Made by a program: the position numbers and the translations under genes
In this document: positions 37,401 through 44,649 of the stretch, in pieces
How positions within the stretch are numbered: position 1 is the stretch's first letter
Layout: every line of letters starts with the position of its first letter
Assembly (NCBI GenBank): GCA_028554645.1
Contig: JAQOOI010000021.1
Span: forward strand, 2,604,001 to 2,668,000
DNA: 64,000 bases
Source: Omphalotus guepiniiformis
Lineage: Eukaryota > Basidiomycota > Agaricomycetes > Agaricales > Omphalotaceae
Direction of reading: 5' to 3'
The notes under the pieces: model-generated
Database searches by the model: none
What the model was told of the DNA's origin: nothing
What the model saw: the letters and a program-made list of their open reading frames with translations, nothing else

Positions 37401-40400
37401 ACTGCTTGCGTACCATACATTGCCCTGCCATATGTCCGTTTAAGCCACAGAACCAACACGTCGCGGCTCGAAAGTAGTCGGGACGGTTGTCATTCAACGC
37501 GGTTCTCCCATAGTCCCGCGGCGCCATATATGGTATACGTTCTGGATGCCTGGTACCGCTACTCGTTCCAGGTGCCGCGAGCTTTAATTGCTCTAGCAGT
37601 TTACCCATCATTTCTTCTTCTCTCGCGGCTCTCTGGGTAAGGTTCTTTGTTTGGATCGTGATTAGATCTTTCAATTCCGCCACCCATCCTTCCGTTTGCT
37701 CATGCTTCACTTTTTCTACCCTCTTTCCTCTATCTTCCTTCGCGGCCCTTACGTTCCCAAGACTAATTACTTCCTCAACCTGAGATCTCGCGTTAAATTC
37801 TGCCTCGTCCAGAATCTCTTCTGCTGTATAGGCATCATCTCGCGGTCTAGCTTCTGCAGGTGGGTTCGCACGCTTTTGTAACTTCAAAGTCAACGTGATG
37901 GATCTCCAAAATTCATCTTCAAACATTCCGCGGAGGACTCTGACAATTTCTCTGTTAGTATACAACGCGGTCGTAGTGTAGTGCTTAAGGAACGGCCGTA
38001 GGGTATTCCTCATTCTTAATACATCTTCGAGATCTTCCATCGTTATATTCTTATACTTCTTCGCGGCTCTTTCAAATTTTGCGAAGGAGAAAGTTCCCTC
38101 GTCCGATCCTCCATCATAACTCTTCAAAATCTCGTCGCGGAACTCGATAAACGTCCCTTCCTCTTTCTCGTACGTAGGCAACGCCTTCCATTGTTCTCTT
38201 ATAGTTGCGGGTAGGTAACGCAACGCGACTGATTTCTTATCCGCTTCTTCCTCTATTTTGAAATCTTGGATAATATCCTCAATCTCCCCCAGATAGTCTC
38301 TGACGTCGTCTACATCATGATCGCGACGCAAATCTGGTGCTCCACGTTCTCTTCTCCTCGGAATCTTATCCATAGCCGGCATTTTTATGATATTTTCTTG
38401 AATTATAGGTAAATTAGGTGCAGAGTTCGGTGAAATATGTAAATCAAATAGAAGTGTGTGGACTTCGGATAGTTCCTCGTCCGAATGAGAATGTCTATCA
38501 ATAGTTGGTGGGACTACTGAGTTTCGACGCGACGGTGGGTCTGGCCTAGGAAATTGAATTGAAGTACCTTCTCCGTAATCAGATAGTTCTTCGTCAAAGT
38601 TCCGCGACTGTCTAATACTCGAATCTTCCGCGTCAACTACGTTAATCGATTCTCGGGGTTGAGCAACAACTTCAGGATGTGACTTCCTGTAGCTACTAAC
38701 TCTTTTGATTGCCTTTGCACGTGCTAACGACTCTCTGGTATTCTCTACCGTTGAAGGCCGTGAACTTCGTCTAGACGTTTTGTCTGATTGTTGGTTAGAC
38801 AACCGCGACTATAACTCTTCGGTCTCGTACGAAACCTAAAACACTTCACTTAGTTTATTAATCAGAAACCCCTCGCGGTGGGCTCCAGATGATGTGCTTG
38901 GTATGGGGTATGAATGAGAAGAAGTGCTAACTAACTCGAATGAATCTATCAAGCACTCAAAACACACACACAACACACAAAGACTTTTAAGTTCGTGGGG
39001 TTTGGGGGACTAACAAACTCTGTGAAGCGAATAAGGTTGTTGTAAGAGGGACGCGGAGACACAGTCAAAACCGACGCGGCACAGATAACTATATGCTACA
39101 CACCACTCAAACGAACTAACGCGTAACTTTAACAAATCACCGCGACCAGTGACTACAAAACGATACAACAACCAGACGATTGTCGGGAGATGCCAGACGA
39201 CTTCTCACTTAGTGGAGTTGGGTATAGGAGGATTTCAGAACTGCCAGACGACGAGTTCAACGAGTGACCAGACGATCCACTCTTATTCGCACTACACACA
39301 CAGGCTCCGTGGTACCAGACGATCCCGCTTGTAAACACTTAGGCACACTGACTTATGAACTAACGCGACGGTTAACACTTTAAAACTTCTAATCACTCAG
39401 AGGGACTTAAGCTTTTCCACACACAAATGCTATTAGCTCTATGGGGGGCTCGGGAACCTGTCCTTCCTTGCCCAGGTTCTATTTCTTATATACAGTATCT
39501 CTATTTACATAGTACAAACAAATGTCGCGATACTTGACAGTTATGAGATATATGGTGCATATGGTGCACCGCGTAAGGTAGGGATGAAGTATAGTACGCG
39601 GTAACAGGGTATCCTATATCGGGTTATAATCTTGCCGCTTTTAGAAAGTATCGCGGTAGTTCGCTAACACTGTGTCTCCTTATGTGTTCTACTTCCGCGT
39701 CGTCGGAAGTACTTCGTGTTACATCGTACGTCTAGACCCTTCTGTGGCTCAACAGTGGTCATTAGATATGACTAGTGCACGGAGCTACTGCTACCTGGTT
39801 TCTAAGTCTGGCCTTCTGAGTAGTGCCGCGGTACTTCGTTACCTACGCGTTGGTTTATACAGTATTGGGGCCATCAAGTTATACACGTCGGACCTTAGAA
39901 CAAGTGCCGCGACGCTTTACTTGAGTGTATACTTAGGTAATACCTACACTGAGAAGACCCATTTAGTGCCGTTCTACAGTCTTGTACACCTTTGTACACA
40001 TATACTAGTGGTTGAATGTGCGTAATACACCGCGTAACTTAGGACTATACAGTGTACTTAGTAGGTTTGTACTGGAGTGATCAATCCCGCGAGGCCGAAA
40101 ATGGTAGTGGTATTCCCGCGGTCGTATCAACGGGCAATTTACCATCACGCTTCGATAGCTTCACTTGCATCACTGCTCCGGAAGTTACTGAGGGGCCGTA
40201 CTACATCAACAACGAGCTTGTTCGTGGAAACTTGACTGAGACCCAACCGTAAGTATCTGCTTGAGTTTGTCTTTTTTGATCGTATCGTCAACGTCTTTCG
40301 GTTTCAGGGGAATCTCATTGATCTTGGATATCGGTGTCCTCGATATCACGACATGCGAGCCACTTCCGAACGCCTTCGTTGAAATCTGGAGTGGTAAGTA

Positions 40401-41140
40401 CACCGCCCTTATCTTAAAGATCAACTCTAATCGATCTTTCATAGCTAATGCCACAGGAGTTTACGGAAGCTACAGTGCCACCTTATCTGGCTTACCTCCT
40501 CCTCCTTCTAGCACGAGTGGTGGCTCCTCTCCGACTGATGTACCTGGCGGCGCATTTGACATCCCGCTCGTCAGGAATGAAACCTTTTTGCGTGGTGGAC
40601 TTGCCACTGACGACAACGGTATCGTCGAACTCGTCACCATCTACCCTGGCTTTTACGAAGGCCGTACCGCTCACATACACACCATGATCCACCTCAACAC
40701 TACTGAAGCTGCAAATGGGTAAGACTTTATGTTCTACGTTGAGTATCGCATGACTGAGATATAATCTTCTTCTTCAGCACCCTCATCTCACACTCTGGAA
40801 GTCTCATACACATCGGACAATTCTTCTTCAATGAGAGCTGGAATGATCAGGTCTACAGCGTTTCACCTTACACGACGAATACCAACAACCGTACTCTTAA
40901 TACTGGGGACGACATTCTTGCGCAAGAAAATTCTGATGGAAATAATGCCTACCTCGATCTCGAGCTTCTCGGTGACGACATCTCTGAGGGCATCCTCGGT
41001 TATATTAGTGAGTTCCTTCCAAAGTGGTTTATTACCGATGTCTGAATGTTTTGTTCGTTGTAGCGGTCGGAGTGAACTCTTCTGCTTCTTATGATATCAC
41101 GAACAGCAATTATCTCAACTCGACTGGCCCCAGCGCGTGA
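25430..41140 (+). CDS. Secreted intradiol dioxygenase (copy 2), 14.4-kb TE in intron 2
   Basis: Exons 25430-25481, 25536-25746, 40159-40248, 40308-40393, 40445-40718, 40778-41007 and 41064-41140 have the same lengths as in copy 1 and close to 339 aa with no stop or shift. Same signal peptide, propeptide-like region and iron-ligand pattern (GVYGSY, YPGFY, HIH). The retrotransposon sits inside the former 55-nt intron 2, between donor GTACGT (25747) and acceptor GATAG (40158). The coding sequence is therefore undamaged, but correct mRNA would need removal of a 14.4-kb intron, far beyond the usual size here. Functional status uncertain; a hypomorphic or null allele is likely. Confidence 0.8.
25777..27015 (-). 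repeat. 3' LTR of retrotransposon
   Basis: 1239 bp with TGATG...GTATCA ends, nearly identical to 38890-40129. Lies at the 3' end in element orientation, next to the polypurine tract. Confidence 0.95.
27016..27028 (-). promoter_or_regulatory. Polypurine tract (plus-strand DNA primer)
   Basis: On the element strand this reads AGTCAGGGGGAGA, directly before the 3' LTR. Position and purine content fit the primer for second-strand DNA synthesis. Confidence 0.75.
27397..27403 (+). promoter_or_regulatory. TATA box of antisense gene A
   Basis: TATATAA about 60 bp before the ATG at 27461, inside the element and on the strand opposite to gag-pol. Suggests an own RNA polymerase II promoter. Confidence 0.55.
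27461..29738 (+). CDS. TE-borne antisense gene A: Zn2Cys6-like cluster protein
   Basis: Eight exons, 27461-27502, 27580-27897, 27947-28120, 28176-28367, 28417-28713, 28763-29176, 29225-29405 and 29455-29738, close to 633 aa; six of seven introns are phase 0. N-terminal part: basic nuclear-type stretches (HKRRRR near 27, RRRRERR near 97, AAKRRRGPLRKR near 200). Residues 245-340 are Pro/Ser/Thr-rich and disordered-looking. A folded block follows (YPQYWYEKVFPAAEHFGAF, GGVRWYTANNIPANG). Residues 484-514 have C-x2-C-x6-C-x8-C-x2-C-x7-C, which fits the fungal Zn(II)2Cys6 spacing. The tail is helical and coiled-coil-like (SLQLEASMLTDRLNEQV). Seen: exons, motif, promoter. Inferred: a nuclear DNA-binding regulator. 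Not a gag, env or integrase part. An internal ATG at 27592 is an alternative start. Confidence 0.72.
30175..30180 (+). promoter_or_regulatory. TATA box of antisense gene B
   Basis: TATAAA (then AGG) 46 bp before the ATG at 30221, between the two antisense genes. Confidence 0.6.
30221..31660 (+). CDS. TE-borne antisense gene B: acidic/coiled hypothetical protein
   Basis: Five exons, 30221-30361, 30417-30683, 30739-31023, 31079-31301 and 31362-31660, close to 404 aa. The first intron (55 nt) begins GCAAGT, a GC-AG intron; the fourth (60 nt) is in frame and could be retained. N-terminal domain about residues 1-80 (VDVQFLVEEVAPLYKSF, FFFEQLPRDPVTAKYTP), a Lys/Arg/Pro linker with VKGKGRVRTSRR, an acidic stretch (SSDEEVDDDAAGSD), then helices (LALLLKLCTSLQTLDL). 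The C-terminal half has a long amphipathic, coiled-coil-like run (LEFETRSKLIAVNHQ, MKSYQSIASQQKELV) and an acidic SIM-like end (PLIDMTGDED). No known family. It converges with pol, leaving a 220-bp gap. Possible partner of gene A, by proximity only. Confidence 0.65.
31881..35828 (-). CDS. pol: Retrotransposon pol: reverse transcriptase-RNase H-integrase
   Basis: 1315 codons open from the TTG at 35828. RT with Y-I-D-D at about residue 415 and SKWFAVLKKDGKSIRLV before it; RNase H from about 588 (VDTSWKAVGF, RELFGLYRALR, ETDAKY, GPDGLSRRD); integrase zinc finger near 896 (HDSLGHRG...CHTC); D-D-E residues in HADTM (964), TDNGGPF (1024) and NGIVEHAH (1057); GPY/F-type module near 1209 (KPRYLGPMVV). 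The Glu/Asp-rich tail has no chromodomain. There is no ATG at the 5' end: the frame is open upstream into the protease gene, so pol is made by frameshift or by splicing from gag, not by separate initiation. Order RT-RH-IN defines Ty3/gypsy. Confidence 0.95.
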   Translation of the reverse strand: MIPDQGEAAVVFELNDEGIPIGISDVVFADINEEQKSKFEKRELRDLYLSAVEKYIDLKSDKETTRPVLRSYLSSVYGAQNPAAYSQANFTVQEVELEDGVEELQQIPLFDVRSIAMLDVSPDMKDQVRRHASRLWKERYEPISILAGKKYKPVALKTRPVLGDLPSKFRIIREIKGDPLADMPQLSPNPPEFTPTGRYTQERKEIIDEIHKEEFLWPEERKLMHHMMMQQEKGFAWDDSERGRFRTDFFPSVEMPVIPHTPWVERNIPIPPGIFNEVCAAVRRKIDAGVYEPSNSSYRSKWFAVLKKDGKSIRLVHSLEPLNAVTIAHSGIPPATEELAEKFCGRACGGILDLYVGYDERELAIASRDLTTFQTPFGALRLVTLPMGWTNSVPIFHDDVTHILQEEIPEFTQPYIDDVPVRGPETTYQSEDGTYETIPGNDGIRRFIWEHFTNMNRVIQRMKYCGGTFSGPKAVLCKSEITVVGHRCTREGREIDPERAKTITNWGGPENILEEKDIRPFLGTAGLVRMFVKDYAKIAEPLTRFTRKDIPFEWRQEQSDALAKLKEAVKNSKALRPLKYDVEDPVILAVDTSWKAVGFYICQVDPENPRRRFYSRFGSITLSDREARFSQPKRELFGLYRALRACQYWLFGIRNLIIETDAKYIKGMLEHPDQMPNAAINRWIESIMMFHFKLKHVPGKVHGPDGLSRRDKQVGDDEYDNPEDGEVQEPYKLEEFVDKIDSKHGYAHVLVDEKEEWKSNYMTGLAASVDDFKEELTRAYKQEREFRDIPEVKQFVAAKLASEVPELEEPPEHIDETEYDESKRSKGAVNQDKTVAEVFKWLTDTSKRPVGYENNKRFKNFLRLARNFFIQDGKLYRRGIEAKHKLVVEKSRRVAMIHACHDSLGHRGFFATKSLLMERFWWPEMEKDIYEYVKTCHTCQVRQKTKIRIPPTETKTPSIFQKIHADTMYMPASNGYKLIVHGRCALTGWMEGRPLKAESARAIGQWLWEEIICRWGCLIEIVTDNGGPFLKALEWLEKKYGVRGIRISPYNSQANGIVEHAHYDVRHSLIKAAGGDDSKWFYYFYLVMWADRCTIRKRFGCSPFFAVTGAHPSLPFDIVEATWLVEYPDHFISDAELIGLRAKALAKHAKHVVELRERVTREKRSRLLKFEKEYKYVIKDYAFKPGSLVLVRNTQIEKSLNSKTKPRYLGPMVVLRRTTGGSYIVADLNGAVFQNKIGAFRVIPYWPRSHIELPENLSELIGLSEDGLLRIEQGLEEEEEDLSVEHDQADLDGEIHADVSVYDAKHWISKPKIFQ
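35825..37030 (-). CDS. prot: Retrotransposon aspartic protease
   Basis: 401 aa from the ATG at 37030, in the -1 frame relative to gag and overlapping the pol frame. The first 230 residues are charged and low-complexity (Lys/Glu-rich). The retropepsin domain follows, with L-L-D-S-G-S at about residue 267 and ELLLGRPF near 338, giving the usual hydrophobic-G pair. Ends FSAASRN before TGA. A separate protease frame between gag and pol is like betaretrovirus layout and uncommon in fungal Ty3/gypsy (family knowledge). Confidence 0.9.
   Translation of the reverse strand: MESQAPTKEKNPVRAAAPENDTENKGNERRLWKEKDAEPEKDASLEKDKYKELVKREKRLRFDGVEMPPLPTVVKKSRVPEVPYANVPDVSYSPTEQEKLKAQKERLENPRGIIWKTRNEKAAESPVIPLTKHPDAEETVVESEISLRGTIKSRVKLKPEETAGGLREILAKSPLLPFSEENVGEDHVTANTVALADLNVTAEVFVLKQAEGDLPAGAVVISDPVEQYVESLGSKDNPIQIYVARDSESLRCVYPLVNGTAKIESLLDSGSQIISTSEKRAREAGLSWDPDIVIFMQSANKGVEKSLGLARNVPFLLGGITVYLQVHVIRDPAYELLLGRPFDTITESLVDNHADGTQDLVIQDPNTKKRAVVPTYERGKGSVPISKDKEQTQGFSAASRN
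35846..35852 (-). promoter_or_regulatory. Slippery heptamer GGGTTTT at prot-pol junction
   Basis: In the protease frame the codons are G-GGT-TTT, the X-XXY-YYZ pattern for -1 frameshifting, 18 nt before the stop codon. Slipping back one base joins an open frame into pol. Confidence 0.6.
37039..38802 (-). CDS. gag: Retrotransposon gag
   Basis: 587 codons from a TTG at 38802; the frame is open to just after TAG at 38809-38811 and has no ATG until about codon 142 (KMPAMDK), so initiation is at a non-AUG codon or after splicing from a leader exon (a TATAG acceptor-like site lies right after the TAG). Capsid-like helical centre (DYLGEIEDIIQDFK, LRYLPATIREQWKAL, RNTLRPFLKHY) and a CCHC knuckle C-x2-C-x4-H-x4-C at about residue 449 (CWFCGLNGHMAGQC). 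Ends GRFEEGFR before TAA. Packages the element RNA. Confidence 0.9.
   Translation of the reverse strand: MSNQQSDKTSRRSSRPSTVENTRESLARAKAIKRVSSYRKSHPEVVAQPRESINVVDAEDSSIRQSRNFDEELSDYGEGTSIQFPRPDPPSRRNSVVPPTIDRHSHSDEELSEVHTLLFDLHISPNSAPNLPIIQENIIKMPAMDKIPRRRERGAPDLRRDHDVDDVRDYLGEIEDIIQDFKIEEEADKKSVALRYLPATIREQWKALPTYEKEEGTFIEFRDEILKSYDGGSDEGTFSFAKFERAAKKYKNITMEDLEDVLRMRNTLRPFLKHYTTTALYTNREIVRVLRGMFEDEFWRSITLTLKLQKRANPPAEARPRDDAYTAEEILDEAEFNARSQVEEVISLGNVRAAKEDRGKRVEKVKHEQTEGWVAELKDLITIQTKNLTQRAAREEEMMGKLLEQLKLAAPGTSSGTRHPERIPYMAPRDYGRTALNDNRPDYFRAATCWFCGLNGHMAGQCMVRKQYVDDGKIILKEGITCMPDGEPVAQKAPNGPPQKDFVDRRLSEKKVQASQVEVLQMQLEEVESYNKQYTRVWQEYEEAKRAQERVLESNLSAAYIRGSARDSISNVAVSNNEKGRFEEGFR
37045..37051 (-). 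promoter_or_regulatory. Slippery heptamer GGGTTTT at gag-prot junction
   Basis: Gag codons read GAG-GGT-TTT-CGG-TAA, so the heptamer lies in the right phase one codon before the stop. A -1 slip enters the protease frame, which is open through this point to the ATG at 37030. Confidence 0.6.
38871..38887 (-). promoter_or_regulatory. Primer binding site
   Basis: Two bases (TC) after the 5' LTR the element strand reads TGGAGCCCACCGCGAGG. The leading TGG pairs with a tRNA CCA end, so first-strand synthesis is tRNA-primed. The tRNA would end CCTCGCGGTGGGCTCCA; its amino acid is not known to me. Confidence 0.75.
38890..40129 (-). repeat. 5' LTR of retrotransposon
   Basis: 1240 bp, promoter-side LTR in element orientation. 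On the element strand a TATATAAG-like box lies near 39485-39492. Nearly identical to the 3' LTR. Flanked on the right by ACGG. Confidence 0.95.
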
Positions 41141-42068
41141 GGACGAATTGTGACTTGTCCTTTCTCACTCGTAATGTAGATTTGGTGGAAACTGAAAAAA
41201 ATCATCGTTTTGTTTTGAATGTTTACTTCATTGGCTCATGTTCCTGGTTAATTGTGTTGAATTGGATGGATTAATACTATGTCATTCTGTGGGAAACGAT
41301 AGTTCGACAATTAAACAAGAAGGCTCCTGAGGTCCGGGTGAAAGAACGAACTCCTGGGTTGTTACAGACCGCAACTTGGCAATCGCGATATCTGTTCTGG
41401 TCGTTTTTGAACCGTCTGAACACTTGATGAGTACGCGGAGCCTGTACTTAATCAGAACAGTCTGGTATTCATACAGAAGCGTTGAGATGGACGTGACGTA
41501 CTAGCTGCAGCTCGTTTCGAACACGAGCCGGCGGAAAGAGTTGTTTCTGGAAATGAACAGCTGAATATGTATCTGACCCCAGTGCCCGCTCCGGGAGGCA
41601 TGGATCCCAACAGAATCCCACTTAGATATTCTTCGTGGCCGGGATGTCAGAAACGTTATCTTGGGCTCTCTAGGAAGCGGTCAATTTGACCTGCTAGCAT
41701 TTGACTGCTTTCCTTGTAGTTTCCGTACTGAGGTCGTGCTCGAGAATGAATAGAGTGGAGGTGCGTGTAGTACTTAAGCCTTGCGTGTAGTACTTAAGAC
41801 TGGCATCGAGTATTGCCGGCCAGCGAATCGGACATTGAATTGAGGCGCTCAGTGCCAGCGCCTCTTACCAGCCTTCTACATATTGATTGATATTACTCCT
41901 ACCCGTCGCTCTATCCCTTTCTTCAGCATCTCCCGTCGCTCGCATAGCGTCCACCGTATACTTTTGACGACCCTCAAATCAGAGCGAGACAGGTGACTTC
42001 TCTCCTTTTCGTGATTACAAATTGTTCAAGAGCTCTACGCCAGCGCGAGGAATTTTCGCATTGCATGG

Positions 42069-43228
42069 AGCACGGCGTGACTCAGAGTTGTAATGGACTT
42101 ACATCTACCCTGAGATCCCTATGACCTGAACATGTAATGAAAGTCTCAATGGAATCTGGTATACGTGTAAAGGCCAAGATTTCTTAGTCTCTTCTGAGCC
42201 GCTAAGCATAAAGATACAGGGAACCCTGTGAAGGACCCGGTTCTTCAACCTCCGAATCTTCATTTTTCTCGCTCCTTCTGGCAAACCGACCTCCCGCTGT
42301 GCAGCCCTTCTGTCCATGCGTCGACGTTTTTGATATGAAGTAAGTTTACTTCATTTTGTTCCTTGATTGAATTACGAACAAGTTCAAAGGTTTCGTTTTA
42401 GATTAACACTTGCTTGCATATGGTGAGACGAGATCTTATTATCGCGCATCCAGTTCAAATGCATAATTCGTTGTATCCCTTCGAGGCAGCCATTGATTTG
42501 AGTGCAGTCCAAGCCGACAAACTCAAACCTGAAGGTTCACCGGCATCATTCAAAAGGACTGGGTACTTAGGTGAGTCAGACATGCAGTATCGGCTTGCTA
42601 CAACTTCTCGCAGCTTTTTGTTGACAATTTCTTCTTTGGTGCGGGAGCGACTGTTCATTCGCATACCATCATCTCGTAGATTCTAGGTATATCATGCTCT
42701 CGGATGATCCGAGAGTATTGACCTCTGGCCTTGCCTCGCAGATGCCATCAATATTTCACTTGCATTTTACAAGTAGAGGAAACATTATACAATGTCTCTC
42801 GCATCAATCGCTTCACTGAATTCCAGTACCCTTCGGTCTCCGGTGAGATCTCTGCTGCGTGTGAACGAGAGTTCTCAAGCCGAGTACCTTCAAAGATTTC
42901 AAGTCGTAGTAGGGCATCGCAATGGCTGTATACAACCAATGACCGGCTGAAATGGTAGGCAATCTTTTCTGAATTCCAAACACTCGAATTAATATCGCAC
43001 GAGAGACCGCCAATTCCGCCGAAGCCTCGGTATGAAGTGACAACCGTTCTACGTCACCGGATGAAATGTTCAATGTAGCCATGGATGTTTGATCGTTGAA
43101 GCTTGAAGCTTCACTGGGCAGTGTCCATATCAGGCCAATTCTGATGATCTGTGAAGCTTTCGTTTGATGTATAGGTCGAGGCAAGGTGCAGAATCTAATC
43201 TCTCAGACATCTAACAGTCCATACCCTC
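42069..43228. other. Intergenic, no gene recognised
   Basis: A minus-strand frame near 42813-43090 (starts MATLNISSGDVERLSL in its clearest part) could be an exon, but no partner exons or family could be found. The rest shows nothing. Confidence 0.35.
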
Positions 43229-43403
43229 ATTGCTGCCTTCTGTGATTTAGCAGCGCCTCTGGAAATATGAAGATTATCTGGTCCAAATGATTCGTATAGC
43301 TTTGACAGTTTAAACGCTTACTGCTGCCTTCGATGATTCAGCTGTGCCTCGGAAGTACGAATACTACCTGGTCCGAATGATTCGTATAGCTTTGATCCCA
43401 TCG
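43229..43403 (+). repeat. Two tandem ~88-bp units, dispersed repeat
   Basis: Units at about 43229-43316 and 43319-43403 share TGCTGCCTTC, TCTGGTCC/CCTGGTCC and GAATGATTCGTATAGCTTTGA. A third, more diverged copy lies inverted at about 62704-62800. In both places the repeat is upstream of a dsRBD gene in the same relative orientation. Confidence 0.7.
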
Positions 43404-43920
43404 ACATCACAATCGGTGCCTCGGAGCAAAACGCAGATCACGATGTTAGCTGCGACAAGCGTTCAGACGGCTCCAGTCAGATCTGTGTACTACGTAGACC
43501 GGTGAGTAGACCAATCGGTCGTACCTTATCAATAATGATTACCGGATGTAAGTTATACATCATTCTAGCACTACATATCCAAAGCACGGAGCTAATTTTT
43601 CCATCCTTTTCTTCGCAGGGAACCAGGCTTTTTCCAGGATCGTGAAGAATGGCATATTCATGTTGTGAACTTTGCTGATGAACTCACTACCAGTGATACA
43701 AAGAGAATGAGCTGATACTTTGTAAGTATTTAGTATGGAGTATCATTTTGTCCTTTTTTGATTCTGCTCTTGCATTTCTAGTGACTGGTTAGTTCCGCAA
43801 TAATTCGTAGTGCCATGGAGGATGCGGTGGCTCCAACCACGTCTCAACTTCTCTAAAATATGCGATCCTCCGAGCCTCTTCATCACCAACACCCCGACAT
43901 CGACCGTGAAGAATTTTGAA

Positions 43921-43990
43921 GGCACAGAACGAAGATGCTACCTCGATGGAAAGAGGTGTATAAATGCTCTCTATGTGTACTATGGAAGGT
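43921..43990 (+). promoter_or_regulatory. Promoter of dsRBD gene A
   Basis: TATAAA at 43959-43964, 114 bp before the ATG. The stretch AGAGGTGTATAAATGC and, after it, CTATGGAAGGTCAGAAACC are shared with the promoter of the paralogue at 61629, which is why I trust both gene starts. Confidence 0.7.
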
Positions 43991-44072
43991 CAGAAACCGT
44001 AAGCAAACTTGTCTCGTCTTCGCCTCTAATCCAATCGAACATACAACTCAACCAGCGGAGAAGTTTGTATTC

Positions 44073-44416
44073 ATGTCTGATCGTAAGTACCACAACCTAC
44101 TGGCTCGGAGGCGATTGAATATCCTAACGGTTTTTAAAACAGATCCACGAACAACACTCAACAACTGGGCTCAGTCCCTAAAAAAGACAGTGACCTATGA
44201 ATGTGACCAAACTCCCAATGGACGTAATAAGATACCGGTCTGGAGTGCCAAAGTCTATGGTGAAGCAAATTCATAACTGGTATCGTGCACGAACTAATGT
44301 TACCTACAGTTGACGGTGTGTTACAGGGGACCGGAATAGGTCTCAACAAAGGCGAAGCTCTGGATGCGGCTGCTGCTACAGCTTTGGAAGCTTTGAGAGC
44401 TTTAGGAATTCCTTAA
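44073..44416 (+). CDS. Mini dsRNA-binding-domain protein A (77 aa)
   Basis: Exons 44073-44082, 44143-44259 and 44310-44416 give 77 aa. Nearly the whole protein is one double-stranded RNA-binding fold: helix 1 (TTLNNWAQSLKK), strands (VTYECDQ, VWSAKVYVDG), the loop before the last helix with T-G-I-G-L-N-K, and a C-terminal Ala-rich helix (ALDAAAATALEALRAL). The pattern matches dsRBD, although the usual KKxAK basic patch is reduced to NKGEALDA, so RNA affinity may be weak. The paralogue at 61261-61629 has the same length, intron positions and promoter. Role unknown; could act with RNA-silencing or editing proteins. Confidence 0.75.
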
Positions 44417-44649
44417 GCAGTGGTTGCGAGTCAATAACGCAAACTGAGCTTGACGCGTACCTATAGGTTTGAAGGTTGGTGATACCTCACCTCAAGCCGT
44501 ACTCCTTATTTTTTCCTTTCTATACTAACATACGTAAACAAAACTCGTTATTTCCAATAATTCCTGTGCTCTGTGATAATGAGCTACTATACTATGTAGA
44601 TAATTCATATATACGATACTCGCGTTTACTTCTGCACTTAGGTGCAGTG

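Larger units (their letters stand above)
25777..40129 (-). mobile_element. Full-length Ty3/gypsy-type LTR retrotransposon with antisense genes
   Basis: 14,353 bp bounded by ACGG duplications (25773-25776, 40130-40133). Order in its own direction: 5' LTR 40129-38890, tRNA-type PBS, gag, protease, pol (RT, RNase H, integrase), then about 4.9 kb with two opposite-strand genes, polypurine tract, 3' LTR 27015-25777. The LTRs are 1240 and 1239 bp and visibly differ by one A in an A-run near 39155. All frames are open, so insertion was very recent and the copy may be active. The RT-RNaseH-integrase order places it in Ty3/gypsy; no chromodomain was seen after the GPY/F module. Length is well above the usual 5-8 kb, mainly owing to the antisense cassette. 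Confidence 0.95.
25305..42068 (+). repeat. Right arm of long inverted duplication (TE-interrupted)
   Basis: Opposite-orientation copy of 10433-12690. The homologous parts are about 25305-25776 and 40134-42068; the retrotransposon fills the middle. In this arm a 20-nt block around GCGTGTAGTACTTAAG (about 41764-41803) is present twice, once in the left arm. Confidence 0.85.

Noticed and set aside
32689..38810. Plus-strand frames of 60-105 codons inside gag, prot and pol
   Set aside because: They are mirror frames of the minus-strand coding sequence with no promoter or splice pattern.
39153..39338. Minus-strand Ser/Gly-rich short frame repeated in each LTR
   Set aside because: Shifted or truncated by the one-base difference between the LTRs, so not under protein constraint; chance frame.
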